DNA of 34,235 bases from positions 1-34,235 of the forward strand of contig NZ_MWSM01000056.1 in NCBI RefSeq assembly GCF_002087075.1, given 5' to 3'. Below, one piece after another: positions 25,953 to 33,580 of this stretch. Below the pieces are notes generated by a model. That model searched no databases and was not told the DNA's origin. It saw only the letters and a list, made by a program, of their open reading frames with translations. This stretch comes from Streptococcus pseudopneumoniae ATCC BAA-960 = CCUG 49455 (GTDB lineage Bacteria; Bacillota; Bacilli; Lactobacillales; Streptococcaceae). Made by a program: the position numbers and the translations under genes. The number at the start of each line of letters is the position of its first letter. Within the stretch, counting starts at the first letter, position 1.

Positions 25953-27644
25953 TTAATCGAATTGCTCTTGTACGAATGCTAGGGCACCTTTTCCATCACG
26001 AGTTAATTTGATGTATTGAGCGCCTTCTGTTTTCGCTAGTTTAATACCGAGCTTATCTGTTTCTGCTTTCATATCTTCAAAGTTTGAAGCAACTTGAGGG
26101 GCAAGGATAACTAGATCAAACTCTGGTAACATTTCACGGTGAGCACCATAGCCACCTGCTGCTGCTTTCACAGGAACATTGTACTCTGATGCTGCCTTAT
26201 TCAAAGCATTTGCAAGGAGTCCACTTGTCCCTCCACCTGCACAAAGAACCAAGACATTTGTTTCCTTTGTAATTGTATTTTGAGCTGCTTCTACACCTGC
26301 TTTTTCAAGAATAGCATCTGCTTTTGCAGTGTTGAAGTTTGCAGCAACTTTTTCTTTCAATTCATCATTAGACTTACCTGAACGTTCTTCTTCAAGAATT
26401 TGTTCGTCATAAACTTTAAGGAATGGATAGTAAATGACAACGTCAACCACGATTAGAAGAGCAGCAAGAATGAATGATAGAACTTGGAAGTTGGTACCAA
26501 GAACTAGACCTAGTGGAGCTGGAGTTGTCCATGGTAGATTAGCAGTAAATGAGTTCATTCCAAGTGTTTCAATAAAAAATTTAAAGATCCATACGTTTGC
26601 GATTGGAGCAAAGATAAATGGAATGAAGAAGATTGGGTTCAATACAAGTGGTGCACCAAACAAGATTGGTTCATTTACACCGAAGAAGGTAGGAACTACT
26701 GAAGCACGTCCGATTGCACGGTTACGTTTTGATTTTGTTAACCACATAAACATGAATGGAACAACCAGTGTCGCACCAGTACCACCCATGGTAACGATAA
26801 ACATTTGTGTACCAGAAGTAAGAATCTTGTCAGCGTGCATACCTTGTTGGAGAAGGTTCAAGTTGACTTCGGCATTTGCATAGGTAATAGCTGCGATAGC
26901 AGGTTCAACGATAGATGGACCATGAATACCAACAAACCAGAAGAAGGCAAAGGCACCAAAGATAATGGTAATACCTAGATAGCCATCAGCTGCAGAGAAT
27001 AATGGAGCAAAGAATTTACCGATTGATTCTGCCACACTAGAACCAACAAAATGACGAGCTAGTAAATCAAGAGCATAAAGTGAAACAACTGAGAGAGTGA
27101 ATGGAATCACATCTTTAAAGACTTGTGAGATATTAGGTGGAACTTCGTCAGGCATACGAATAGTGACGTTGTTCTTAACACAAACCTTATAGATGGCTAC
27201 AGTAACAAAGGCAGCAAGGAAGGCTGAAAGCAAACCTTTTGTCCCCAAGAATCCAGTAGCTAGACCATTTTCGATAGGATCAGCTGCCAACATCAACAAA
27301 CCAACAATCGCTGCCAACAGTGTTGACATATAGTTGATTTGGTTGGTTTTTTCCATGCTACGGTTTACTGAGTCGGTCAATGACTTAGCTGTTGTACCAG
27401 CTACCAAGAGAGCCAGAATTCCCATTGAATAGCTGTAAGGTTTCATCAGAAAGGCTACAACTTCATCAGACCATTTAAAGCCCCATGAGTTTGGTACAAA
27501 GGCAATCAAGATAAAGATACTTGAGAAGAGAATAACAGGCATACCTGCAATGAAACCATCACGAATAGCACGAAGATAGATATTACGAGATAGTTTTTCA
27601 AAGAAAGGCTTTCCTTTCTCGATAAATGCAATTAGTTTATTCAT
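25953..27644 (-). CDS. lacE: Lactose-specific PTS enzyme IICB
   Basis: LacE moves lactose across the membrane and phosphorylates it. The 563-residue protein has an N-terminal IIC domain of about 420 residues with many membrane helices, including the conserved NEPILFG loop (VFFG-type: [19 protein letters not shown]). The C-terminal IIB domain has its phosphorylated Cys near residue 468 in [10 protein letters not shown]. The start overlaps the lacF stop by one base (TAATG). Phosphate comes from LacF, which receives it from HPr. Confidence 0.97.
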   Translation of the reverse strand: MNKLIAFIEKGKPFFEKLSRNIYLRAIRDGFIAGMPVILFSSIFILIAFVPNSWGFKWSDEVVAFLMKPYSYSMGILALLVAGTTAKSLTDSVNRSMEKTNQINYMSTLLAAIVGLLMLAADPIENGLATGFLGTKGLLSAFLAAFVTVAIYKVCVKNNVTIRMPDEVPPNISQVFKDVIPFTLSVVSLYALDLLARHFVGSSVAESIGKFFAPLFSAADGYLGITIIFGAFAFFWFVGIHGPSIVEPAIAAITYANAEVNLNLLQQGMHADKILTSGTQMFIVTMGGTGATLVVPFMFMWLTKSKRNRAIGRASVVPTFFGVNEPILFGAPLVLNPIFFIPFIFAPIANVWIFKFFIETLGMNSFTANLPWTTPAPLGLVLGTNFQVLSFILAALLIVVDVVIYYPFLKVYDEQILEEERSGKSNDELKEKVAANFNTAKADAILEKAGVEAAQNTITKETNVLVLCAGGGTSGLLANALNKAASEYNVPVKAAAGGYGAHREMLPEFDLVILAPQVASNFEDMKAETDKLGIKLAKTEGAQYIKLTRDGKGALAFVQEQFD

Positions 27645-27961
27645 TATTTAACTCCTCTCTTATAAAGTTCGATTAAGTGGTGCATCAAATCTTTTAACAA
27701 GATGGTTGTCATCAAGTGGTCTTGGCCATGCATCATGGTCACACTATAAGCTAAATCCTCACCTGAAGCCTCCTTAGTTAATAGACTTGTTTGCGCGTGG
27801 TGAGCCTCTGCAATGCAAGAACCAGCTTCCTCAACTAAGCTATCTGCTTTTGTAAAATCACCAGCTTCAGCAGCCTTCAAGGCTTCCAATAGTTTTGAAC
27901 GAGCATCGCCAGCATAGGCTACGATTTCAAAACCTAACAATGTTACTTCTTCTCTATTCAT
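27644..27961 (-). CDS. lacF: Lactose-specific PTS enzyme IIA
   Basis: LacF is the soluble trimeric EIIA that carries phosphate from HPr to LacE. The protein has 105 residues. The phosphorylated His78 lies in [10 protein letters not shown], and the family helix region AEAHHAQT is also present. AAGGAGAATTCTATC precedes the ATG. It lies 35 bp after lacT. Confidence 0.97.
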   Translation of the reverse strand: MNREEVTLLGFEIVAYAGDARSKLLEALKAAEAGDFTKADSLVEEAGSCIAEAHHAQTSLLTKEASGEDLAYSVTMMHGQDHLMTTILLKDLMHHLIELYKRGVK

Positions 27962-27996
27962 GATAGAATTCTCCTTATATAATTTTAAATAAATTT

Positions 27997-28833
27997 TTAT
28001 GACAATAAACGTTGGATATGTAGAACTAGATAAACTCGTTCACTTTTATACAAATCAAGACCCGTATGTTGCGTAATCACATCATAGATCTTGGAACCAA
28101 TCTCGAAGGCTTTTGGATAGGATTGTTTAATATGATCTTCCATATCCAGAAGTGATTGGTTATCATCTCTAGATCTGTCTAAATAATCCAAGAAATAATT
28201 CAAATGTATCATAAAGCGATCATAGAAATGGTTATTCTCTTTAGTTCGTTGAATTGCATAGTCCTTTAAAACTTCTTCAACATTCCTGAGAATTTCTTTC
28301 CTCTTATCAATCGACTTAACTACTTCTACTTCATTCTCGCCTTCGGCATTGATGAAATGATAAGCAATCCGAATAATCTCGTCCTCAGGAAAATGATCTG
28401 CTAGCTTCTGACGATAAATTCCAAAAGCTTCATTTGCGATTTGAAAAGCGACAGGATACTTAGCAGAAATATCTGGCAGATTACTATCCTTGTACCTTCC
28501 TTGTGCTAGAGCTTGGTAAGAACAGTAAATATGATCTGTCAAGGTTACATAGAGATACTCTTGAATCGGATAATGATATTTCTTGGAAAGCTTATCAATA
28601 ATCTCATAGGTCACTGTGATAAAATCAAGCGGAACATCTTTGAGAAGAGCCATAAAGTTTTCTCTTGACTCTTCGGTCTTCATCCGAAAGATTTTCTCAA
28701 CCTGATGTTCAGCAATCAAATCCCCCTTCTTCTTTCCAAATGCAATCCCCTTACCAATTACAATCACTTCTTCTCCCTTATCATTTCTGACAAGCGAGAC
28801 ATTGTGATTCATTGGATTTAGAATTCGATACAT
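27997..28833 (-). CDS. lacT: Transcription antiterminator LacT (BglG/LicT family)
   Basis: LacT binds a short RNA hairpin in its own leader and stops a terminator from forming. The 278-residue protein has the RNA-binding CAT domain at about 1-55 (KVLNPNN-like [10 protein letters not shown], with [12 protein letters not shown]), then two PRD domains whose conserved His residues are phosphorylated by the PTS. Visible PRD His are in [20 protein letters not shown] and [18 protein letters not shown] precedes the ATG. The cognate RNA site is directly upstream at 28921-28952. Confidence 0.97.
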   Translation of the reverse strand: MYRILNPMNHNVSLVRNDKGEEVIVIGKGIAFGKKKGDLIAEHQVEKIFRMKTEESRENFMALLKDVPLDFITVTYEIIDKLSKKYHYPIQEYLYVTLTDHIYCSYQALAQGRYKDSNLPDISAKYPVAFQIANEAFGIYRQKLADHFPEDEIIRIAYHFINAEGENEVEVVKSIDKRKEILRNVEEVLKDYAIQRTKENNHFYDRFMIHLNYFLDYLDRSRDDNQSLLDMEDHIKQSYPKAFEIGSKIYDVITQHTGLDLYKSERVYLVLHIQRLLS

Positions 28834-28870
28834 GTCAACCTCCTTTTATATCTTAAAGGTATATGAGTAT

Positions 28871-28952
28871 AAAAAATGACCACAAATGAACTAGAAAATC
28901 AGCCGATTTCTAATTCACCTGTGATCATGCCTAATATTACTTAGTAACACTC
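28871..28952 (-). promoter_or_regulatory. LacT antiterminator site (RAT) and overlapping terminator
   Basis: On the minus strand, GTGTTACTAAGTAATATTAG and GCATGATCAC (28921-28950) fit a BglG-family RAT with GTTACT and GGCATGA ends. Overlapping it is a long stem: GATCACAGGTGAATTAGAAATC pairs with GATTTTCTAGTTCATTTG-TGGTC, followed by TTTTTT (28871-28926). LacT binding should block the terminator. The same signals are absent after the duplicate promoter at 30014. Confidence 0.88.
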
Positions 28953-28958
28953 ACCTTG

Positions 28959-29026
28959 TATTAACTTGTGATTTAAGTATAGCACAAGTCGGTTATTTTG
29001 TAAACCTTTACATACAACTTTTTTAA
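28959..29026. repeat. Promoter-containing direct repeat, copy A (lacT side)
   Basis: About 68 bp from TATTAACTTGTGATTTAAGT to ACAACTTTTTTAAA, nearly identical to 29997-30066 and in the same orientation. I count four mismatches and one inserted T. The copies are 1,038 bp apart and enclose the two-gene cassette. Confidence 0.93.
28976..29012 (-). promoter_or_regulatory. lacTFEG promoter with cre palindrome over the -35
   Basis: On the minus strand TTTACA (28999-29004), a 17-bp spacer and TGC-TATACT (28976-28981). The palindrome TGTAAAGGTTTACA at 28999-29012 is one base from the cre consensus and covers the -35, so CcpA with Ser-phosphorylated HPr should repress here. Confidence 0.85.
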
Positions 29027-29068
29027 ACTTAACTATGTTCTAAAATTCATCAAACAGAGGCTCTGTTT

Positions 29069-29215
29069 TTATTTATTTTTGTAAATTAAAACAAAAACAG
29101 GAAGACAGAAAAATAAAAAAGTAGCTACATTTTTAAAATTCATTAAATCTAATAAACAAAGAACACAAGAAACTATAAAACAAAATACGGTTATTTTTTT
29201 AAACGAACTATTCAT
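29069..29215 (-). CDS. Small 48-residue two-helix membrane protein; candidate immunity protein
   Basis: The frame runs from an ATG at 29215 to a TAA at 29069-29071. It begins MNSSFKKITVFCFIVS and ends VLIYKNK. Two hydrophobic stretches, about residues 8-23 and 32-45, with Lys at both ends, predict a small membrane protein with two helices. AAAGG lies about 10 bases ahead of the start. It lies 13 bp after the 205-residue secreted gene, inside the same promoter-flanked cassette, so the two should be co-transcribed. Bacteriocin immunity proteins are often small membrane proteins of this kind, but I recognise no family, and the role is inferred from layout. Confidence 0.6.
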   Translation of the reverse strand: MNSSFKKITVFCFIVSCVLCLLDLMNFKNVATFLFFCLPVFVLIYKNK

Positions 29216-29228
29216 AAAGAAATAACCT

Positions 29229-29846
29229 TTAAGGTAAATCTATGGTGTAAACAAGGTTTACAAATGGCACCTCTACTGTAGCTACAGCAACTGTCCAATA
29301 ATTTTCTACAGCAGTTTTTACAGCCCAGCCAATCGCACCACTTATTACAGCAACAAATCCAGCCGTAACAGGATTAACCGCAAATTGTTTTAAATGCCAT
29401 CCAGCATATCCAGTAGCGAAAGCTCCAGCAGCCCAGCCACCCATCCCCCTCACTTGAGGACCAAGATTGAAACGAAAACCTACAGGACCTCTTTCGTAAA
29501 CGTTAGGCAACTCTTTTACAGCTTCATACATCAAACTTGCTTCTTGTACAGAAATACCAATATTTTTTGCTAGCTCTTCAGGAGTACCTTTTAAATTTAT
29601 ATTTCCAAATTTATCTACATAAAAATAATCTTCCAAAATTTGACCAGCATTTACAATATCTTCTGAAACCGAAACATTATAAAATTTATTCCCATCAACA
29701 TTCAAAACAATATCATTTGTTTTATCTACTCTAGTTAGGGCACTATCTGCAAATACAGAATGACTAACCATAGGTAAGGCTGATGAGAATATTGAAACAA
29801 TACCTAGTCCTACAACTAACGCTTTAAAACTCTTTTTAGTAGCCAT
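29229..29846 (-). CDS. Secreted 205-residue protein; candidate Sec-dependent bacteriocin or toxin
   Basis: I do not recognise a named family. The N-terminus is a classical signal peptide: MATKKSFK, a hydrophobic core to about residue 27, and a likely signal peptidase I site after SVFA or ADS (about 33-35). Residues 36-115 form a polar domain. From about 125 the protein becomes Gly/Ala-rich and hydrophobic: GPQVRGMGGWAAGAF, then AGFVAVISGAIGWAVKTAV, ending in a VPFVNLVYTIDLP tail. This suits a secreted peptide that enters membranes. AAAGGAGAAGATAA precedes the ATG. It lies between lacD and lacT behind its own copy of the lacT promoter, with a small membrane gene directly after it. A Sec-exported membrane-active bacteriocin precursor is my best guess; a surface protein of another kind is possible. 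Confidence 0.75.
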   Translation of the reverse strand: MATKKSFKALVVGLGIVSIFSSALPMVSHSVFADSALTRVDKTNDIVLNVDGNKFYNVSVSEDIVNAGQILEDYFYVDKFGNINLKGTPEELAKNIGISVQEASLMYEAVKELPNVYERGPVGFRFNLGPQVRGMGGWAAGAFATGYAGWHLKQFAVNPVTAGFVAVISGAIGWAVKTAVENYWTVAVATVEVPFVNLVYTIDLP

Positions 29847-29891
29847 TTATCTTCTCCTTTTATAAAACAACGAATTGAAATGTGCGTCTAA

Positions 29892-29955
29892 ATATAGTTT
29901 ATTCTGGCAATATTGTTTCCGTATTATTCCTTCCTAGCTCGTAAAATAAACTATA
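29892..29955 (-). other. Long inverted repeat in the leader of the secreted-protein gene
   Basis: TATAGTTTATT near 29893-29903 and AATAAACTATA near 29944-29954 are an 11-bp perfect inverted repeat. They enclose about 40 bp in the 5' leader, which otherwise lacks a RAT or terminator. Role unknown. Confidence 0.4.
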
Positions 29956-29996
29956 CCTTATTTTTATTATACTTCATCTAGTTACTTTCTAATTCA

Positions 29997-30066
29997 TATT
30001 AACTTGTGATTTAAGTGTAGCACAAGTAAGTTAATTTGTAAACCTTTACATACAACTTTTTTTAAA
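29997..30066. repeat. Promoter-containing direct repeat, copy B (lacD side)
   Basis: Second copy of the repeat described at 28959. The changes fall in the -10 and the spacer; the cre half-sites and -35 are unchanged. Confidence 0.93.
30014..30050 (-). promoter_or_regulatory. Cassette promoter with cre palindrome
   Basis: On the minus strand TTTACA (30037-30042), a 17-bp spacer and TGC-TACACT (30014-30019). The -10 is one base poorer than the lacT copy (TATACT). TGTAAAGGTTTACA at 30037-30050 is intact, so the secreted-protein gene should obey CcpA but not LacT. Confidence 0.8.
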
Positions 30067-30105
30067 ATTTTTTTAGATTCATGTTCCTAACCTAGGAGGA
30101 CTTGC

Positions 30106-31086
30106 TTACACGCGTTCTTTCCATGAAGTTGCTGTTGTTTGAAGAACTTTGTTGAGTTCGTCAATGTTTTCAAAACCAGTTGTGCGAAGCCATTCACGAG
30201 CTGCTGCTTCACCATCTTTGATGTATGCTTCAACTGATCCAGCCCATGTAGCACGGCCACAAAGAACACCATTGAAGTTTGCACCTGATTCATGGGCAAA
30301 TACAAGAGTATCTTGGAAGAGTTTAGCTGATACACCAGCACTCAAGTAGATGTATGGCAAGTTCGTTGCTTCATCTTGCGCTTTGAAGAAGGCTGCTGCT
30401 TCTTCACGTGTATAAACCGCTTCACCTTCAGCGAAGCCTTCAACATATTTAATGTTAACAGGAACTTCTACTTTCAAGACATCAATGTTAAAGCGTGGGT
30501 CTGAGAAGACTTTCATAGCACCGATAACTTTGTGTGGTTTTACTTTCGCGTATTCTACAGAACCTGCATCAGCAATTTTTTCATCGTAAGCAAGGATTTC
30601 AAGGAAGAATGGGATATCTTCAGCCACACATTCAGAACCGATGCGTTCGATATAAGCTTGTTTTTCTTGGTTGAGTTCGTCTGAGCTATCTACATCATAG
30701 TAAAGCAAGAATTTAACTGCATCTGCACCTTCTTCTTTAATACGTTTTGCAGACCAAACATCCAAGCAGTCTGGCAAACGTTTTGTACTTGTTGTGTCAT
30801 AGCCTGTTTTTTCATAAGCAAGGAGAAGACCAGCTTTTTCATCAAGAGCTTTAGTCGCTGGAAGTCCATATTCAGGGTCAAGAAGCATAGATGAAGCGTA
30901 TTTGGTCAATTCATCTGCTACCAAGACTTTGAGTTCTTCCATTTGAGCCACTGTTGGTTCTTCTGTTTGGTGTTGAGCCATGAGACGTTTTAAAGCACCA
31001 CGTTGGTCAAATGCAAGAGCTGAGATGATACCATTTTCGTCAGAAAGTTTTTCTAAGCGTGCACGTTTTTGTTCTGTTAAAGCCAT
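30106..31086 (-). CDS. lacD: Tagatose-1,6-bisphosphate aldolase
   Basis: LacD splits tagatose 1,6-bisphosphate into dihydroxyacetone phosphate and glyceraldehyde 3-phosphate, the last step of the pathway. It is a class I aldolase of 326 residues. [14 protein letters not shown] near residue 22 is the N-terminal signature; the Schiff-base Lys lies in the [10 protein letters not shown] region near residue 125. The start is one base after the lacC stop codon. In some streptococci a LacD paralogue also regulates virulence genes, which cannot be judged here. Confidence 0.97.
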   Translation of the reverse strand: MALTEQKRARLEKLSDENGIISALAFDQRGALKRLMAQHQTEEPTVAQMEELKVLVADELTKYASSMLLDPEYGLPATKALDEKAGLLLAYEKTGYDTTSTKRLPDCLDVWSAKRIKEEGADAVKFLLYYDVDSSDELNQEKQAYIERIGSECVAEDIPFFLEILAYDEKIADAGSVEYAKVKPHKVIGAMKVFSDPRFNIDVLKVEVPVNIKYVEGFAEGEAVYTREEAAAFFKAQDEATNLPYIYLSAGVSAKLFQDTLVFAHESGANFNGVLCGRATWAGSVEAYIKDGEAAAREWLRTTGFENIDELNKVLQTTATSWKERV

Positions 31087-31087
31087 T

Positions 31088-32017
31088 TTATACCTCTTTT
31101 ACTATTAATTGATCATATAGAGCTTGATAGTTGGCCATGTTGACATGACCAGTCATTTTTTCTTGAGCATTGAGCATACCAAGGACATTTGCCTTGATGA
31201 GTAGTTCTGCATCCGATTCTTTATGAAGTAAACCTGAAGAAATTCCAGCAACTGTAGAATCTCCAGATCCGACAGGGTTGACTACCTGAATTCTAGGAAT
31301 ATCTACCTTGTAGAAAGTGTCACCATGTTTGGCAAAGGCACCGTTGGCACCAAGCGAAACGATAATCCATTCAATACCTGCAAACAAAGGTTCTTGAAGG
31401 ACTTCTTTTAATTCATCCAAATCCTCAGAAACTTCTCTTCCTAGAAGTTGAGACAATTCCTCATTATTTGGTTTGATGACTGTTGGTTTATGGGGTGATT
31501 CAAGAACCGCCTGAAGTGCTGCACCAGAGCAGTCCAAGACAACAGGCTTGCCAGCTTGATTAGCAAGTTCTACCAAGCTCGCATAGTAATCAACTGGAAG
31601 GCCAGCTGGCAGACTGCCTGAGATAGCTACTACTTCAACTGACTCCAAGAGTTTTTTGAAATGTTCCAAAAAGTCTTGACCTTCCTGTTCCAATACTACA
31701 GGACCTTTTTCAAGAACTTCTGTTTGGTTGTCTCCGTGAAGAATAGCGATACAGTTACGAGTTTCTCCCTGAATAGAAAAGAAATCTTTCTTTACTTGAT
31801 CATCGATATGTTCAACTAAAAACTCACCAAGTTTGCCACCCACTAAACCAGTAGCAAGAACTGAATCCCCAAATTCTGAAAGTACTCGGGTAACATTGAG
31901 TCCCTTACCACCAGCCGTTTTGGTTACATTCACCACACGATTGACAGTATCAATCTTCAACTCATCCAAGGGATAGGAAATATCAATGGATGGGTTCATT
32001 GTGACTGTTAAAATCAT
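31088..32017 (-). CDS. lacC: Tagatose-6-phosphate kinase
   Basis: LacC phosphorylates tagatose 6-phosphate. The 309-residue protein is a PfkB/ribokinase-fold kinase. [11 protein letters not shown] at the N-terminus and the [14 protein letters not shown] block bind substrate. [14 protein letters not shown] near residue 250 contains the catalytic Asp of the GxGD motif and the anion hole. It follows lacB by 10 bp. Confidence 0.97.
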   Translation of the reverse strand: MILTVTMNPSIDISYPLDELKIDTVNRVVNVTKTAGGKGLNVTRVLSEFGDSVLATGLVGGKLGEFLVEHIDDQVKKDFFSIQGETRNCIAILHGDNQTEVLEKGPVVLEQEGQDFLEHFKKLLESVEVVAISGSLPAGLPVDYYASLVELANQAGKPVVLDCSGAALQAVLESPHKPTVIKPNNEELSQLLGREVSEDLDELKEVLQEPLFAGIEWIIVSLGANGAFAKHGDTFYKVDIPRIQVVNPVGSGDSTVAGISSGLLHKESDAELLIKANVLGMLNAQEKMTGHVNMANYQALYDQLIVKEV

Positions 32018-32027
32018 AGGTCACCTC

Positions 32028-32543
32028 TTAGTCGTGGTATTCTCCGCGATCCCATTTTTCAAGGAATTCAGTGAAGAAGTTTGCGTCTGTTTGTTGAGCA
32101 TTGTGACTTTCAAGGTGTTCAATTTTCGCAATCAATTTTTTGTTTTCTTCAGTTGGTTTGTATTCAGCATGGATGAAAGCTTCGATGATATCACACATAA
32201 GCAATTCACCAGTAATCTTACCACCAAAACCAATAACGTTAGCGTTCAATTGTTCTTTAGCATAAAGGGCTGTTGTCATATCACGAACCAAGGCAGAACG
32301 AACACCAGGAACTTTATTTACAGCATTGTTGATACCAACACCAGTACCACAGATACATACTCCAAGATCAGCTTGACCGCTAGTTACAGCTTCCCCTACT
32401 TTTTTACCAAAGATTGGGTAGTGAGTACGTGTATGGTCATAGGTACCAAAGTCAATGACTTCATATCCTTTTGATTTCAAAAATTCTGAAACCGCCATTT
32501 TTTCATCTGTTACGATGTGGTCACATCCAATTGCAATTCTCAT
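32028..32543 (-). CDS. lacB: Galactose-6-phosphate isomerase subunit LacB
   Basis: With LacA it turns galactose 6-phosphate into tagatose 6-phosphate. The 171-residue RpiB-type protein has the [10 protein letters not shown] start, and the substrate loop [20 protein letters not shown] with its active-site Cys, both complete. This is the catalytically typical subunit. AATCGGAGGGAATAACTA precedes the ATG. A repeat element lies in the gap between it and lacA. Confidence 0.97.
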   Translation of the reverse strand: MRIAIGCDHIVTDEKMAVSEFLKSKGYEVIDFGTYDHTRTHYPIFGKKVGEAVTSGQADLGVCICGTGVGINNAVNKVPGVRSALVRDMTTALYAKEQLNANVIGFGGKITGELLMCDIIEAFIHAEYKPTEENKKLIAKIEHLESHNAQQTDANFFTEFLEKWDRGEYHD

Positions 32544-32586
32544 TAGTTATTCCCTCCGATTAATTATATAAATCTAATATCATTTA

Positions 32587-32694
32587 TCCCTACTCAAGAA
32601 AAATCAAGATTAGCTTAGGAAGCGAGCTGCAAGCATAACTGAGGTTAGCTAAAGTGAGCTGACAACAGATTATCTTGATTTTTGAAGAGTATTA
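32587..32694. repeat. BOX-related short inverted-repeat element inside the lac operon
   Basis: About 108 bp with long inverted ends: ACTCAAGAAAAATCAAGAT at one side and ATCTTGATTTTTGAAGAGT at the other. The outer GAAGAGTATTA is identical to the boxA end of the BOX copies here, but the inside is different, so this is a diverged BOX or a RUP-like element. Its last three bases form the lacA stop codon. Confidence 0.75.
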
Positions 32695-33117
32695 GCACAT
32701 TTTGTTCAACATATCGACCCTGATTTGATGACGTCCACCATCGTATTGACCGTTAACAAATCCTTTAGCGATATTTTTAGCCAATTCATCACCAACAAGT
32801 TGTGCTCCCATAGTGATCATACGTGAGTTGTTGTGGCCACGAGTCATATAAGCTGAACGTTCGTCAGAAACTTCTGCAGCAACCATTCCTTTGATCTTAG
32901 TTGCGACCATAAATGGACCAGCTCCATAAGCATCAATCACGATACCAAGGTTTTGTTCTTCTTTGTTTACTTCTGCAGCAACAGCGAGAGTCACATCAAC
33001 AAAGTCTTGACCTTCAGCTGTAACATCCACAAGGTGGAAGTTTTCTTTTTCTAAGAAGTCTTTCACCACTTCTTTTAATCTCAAACCTGCAGCATCTGCA
33101 CCGATAACAATAGACAT
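32692..33117 (-). CDS. lacA: Galactose-6-phosphate isomerase subunit LacA
   Basis: Partner of LacB. The 141-residue RpiB-type protein starts [16 protein letters not shown]. The loop matching the catalytic Cys region of LacB reads [14 protein letters not shown], so the Cys is replaced, as usual for Lac[15 protein letters not shown] is the conserved His/Arg block. It is the first gene of lacABCD. The stop codon lies in a BOX-related repeat. Confidence 0.97.
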   Translation of the reverse strand: MSIVIGADAAGLRLKEVVKDFLEKENFHLVDVTAEGQDFVDVTLAVAAEVNKEEQNLGIVIDAYGAGPFMVATKIKGMVAAEVSDERSAYMTRGHNNSRMITMGAQLVGDELAKNIAKGFVNGQYDGGRHQIRVDMLNKMC

Positions 33118-33206
33118 ATTGTATACTCCTTTTTATTTTTTCTAGGCTGGATTCCAGCAGTGTATTGGCTGTCTTTAAGAAACAGTCAATTAGTCCTCAC
33201 AAACAT

Positions 33207-33265
33207 AATATACTACTATTGTTTGAAAAAGTCAATAGTTTATGTTTGTTTTTGTTGTTTATTTT
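33207..33265 (-). promoter_or_regulatory. lacABCD promoter with LacR-type operators
   Basis: On the minus strand TTGACT (33230-33235), a 17-bp spacer and TATATT (33207-33212). AAACAA/ACAAACA blocks occur upstream (about 33240-33262), in the spacer (CAAACAAT) and just after the -10 (TGTTTGTG). These match the TGTTT...TTTTGTT form of LacR sites and are spread like a multi-operator. Confidence 0.8.
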
Positions 33266-33274
33266 TTTGATTTT

Positions 33275-33450
33275 TTATAAAACTTCTATCTCAAACCCTA
33301 ATTCTTCAACCTGATTGGCTTCTAAGAGACAAACATTCTTCTTATCTTCTAAATGATTTTCTGCTGAATTTTAAGCAGAATGTCATTTCTCTTTTTAGAA
33401 TCAAAAGGACGAGATTGTGGAATCTCTACAGGAACAATAGGTTGTGGCAT
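33275..33450 (-). pseudogene. Small unknown gene with a one-base deletion
   Basis: A good TTGGAGGATATTTTA site leads to an ATG at 33450. The frame, beginning MPQPIVPVEIPQSRPF, meets a stop at 33349-33351. Adding one A in the run near 33361 rejoins it to a frame that ends ANQVEELGFEIEVL at 33275, giving 58 residues. I do not recognise it. Either the gene is broken or there is a sequencing error in the A-run. Confidence 0.6.
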
Positions 33451-33531
33451 TAAAATATCCTCCAATAGTTTTACTTTACTAATAGTATACAGGAGGTCTT
33501 CCGTAACCGCCCAATAACGAAGTATATTGAA

Positions 33532-33579
33532 AAATCTCCAGACTAGAGAACTCACGGATAGTTCCTAATCTGGAGATTT
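33532..33579 (-). terminator. Terminator after IS66 tnpC
   Basis: AAATCTCCAGA and TCTGGAGATTT are an 11-bp perfect inverted repeat with an inner GAACT/AGTTC stem. On the minus strand it ends in TTTTTC. Confidence 0.7.
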
Positions 33580-33580
33580 C

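Noticed and set aside
26434..26883. 149-residue plus-strand frame antisense to lacE
   Set aside because: Shadow of the membrane domain of lacE, with no start signal or recognisable domain.
31986..32474. 162-residue plus-strand frame antisense to lacC/lacB
   Set aside because: It spans two real genes in the opposite strand and has the composition of a reverse-complement shadow.
32587..32694. RUP element as a firm name for the repeat between lacB and lacA
   Set aside because: The size fits, but the GAAGAGTATTA end is that of BOX here, and I cannot align the inside with either family without a search. I kept the looser name BOX-related.
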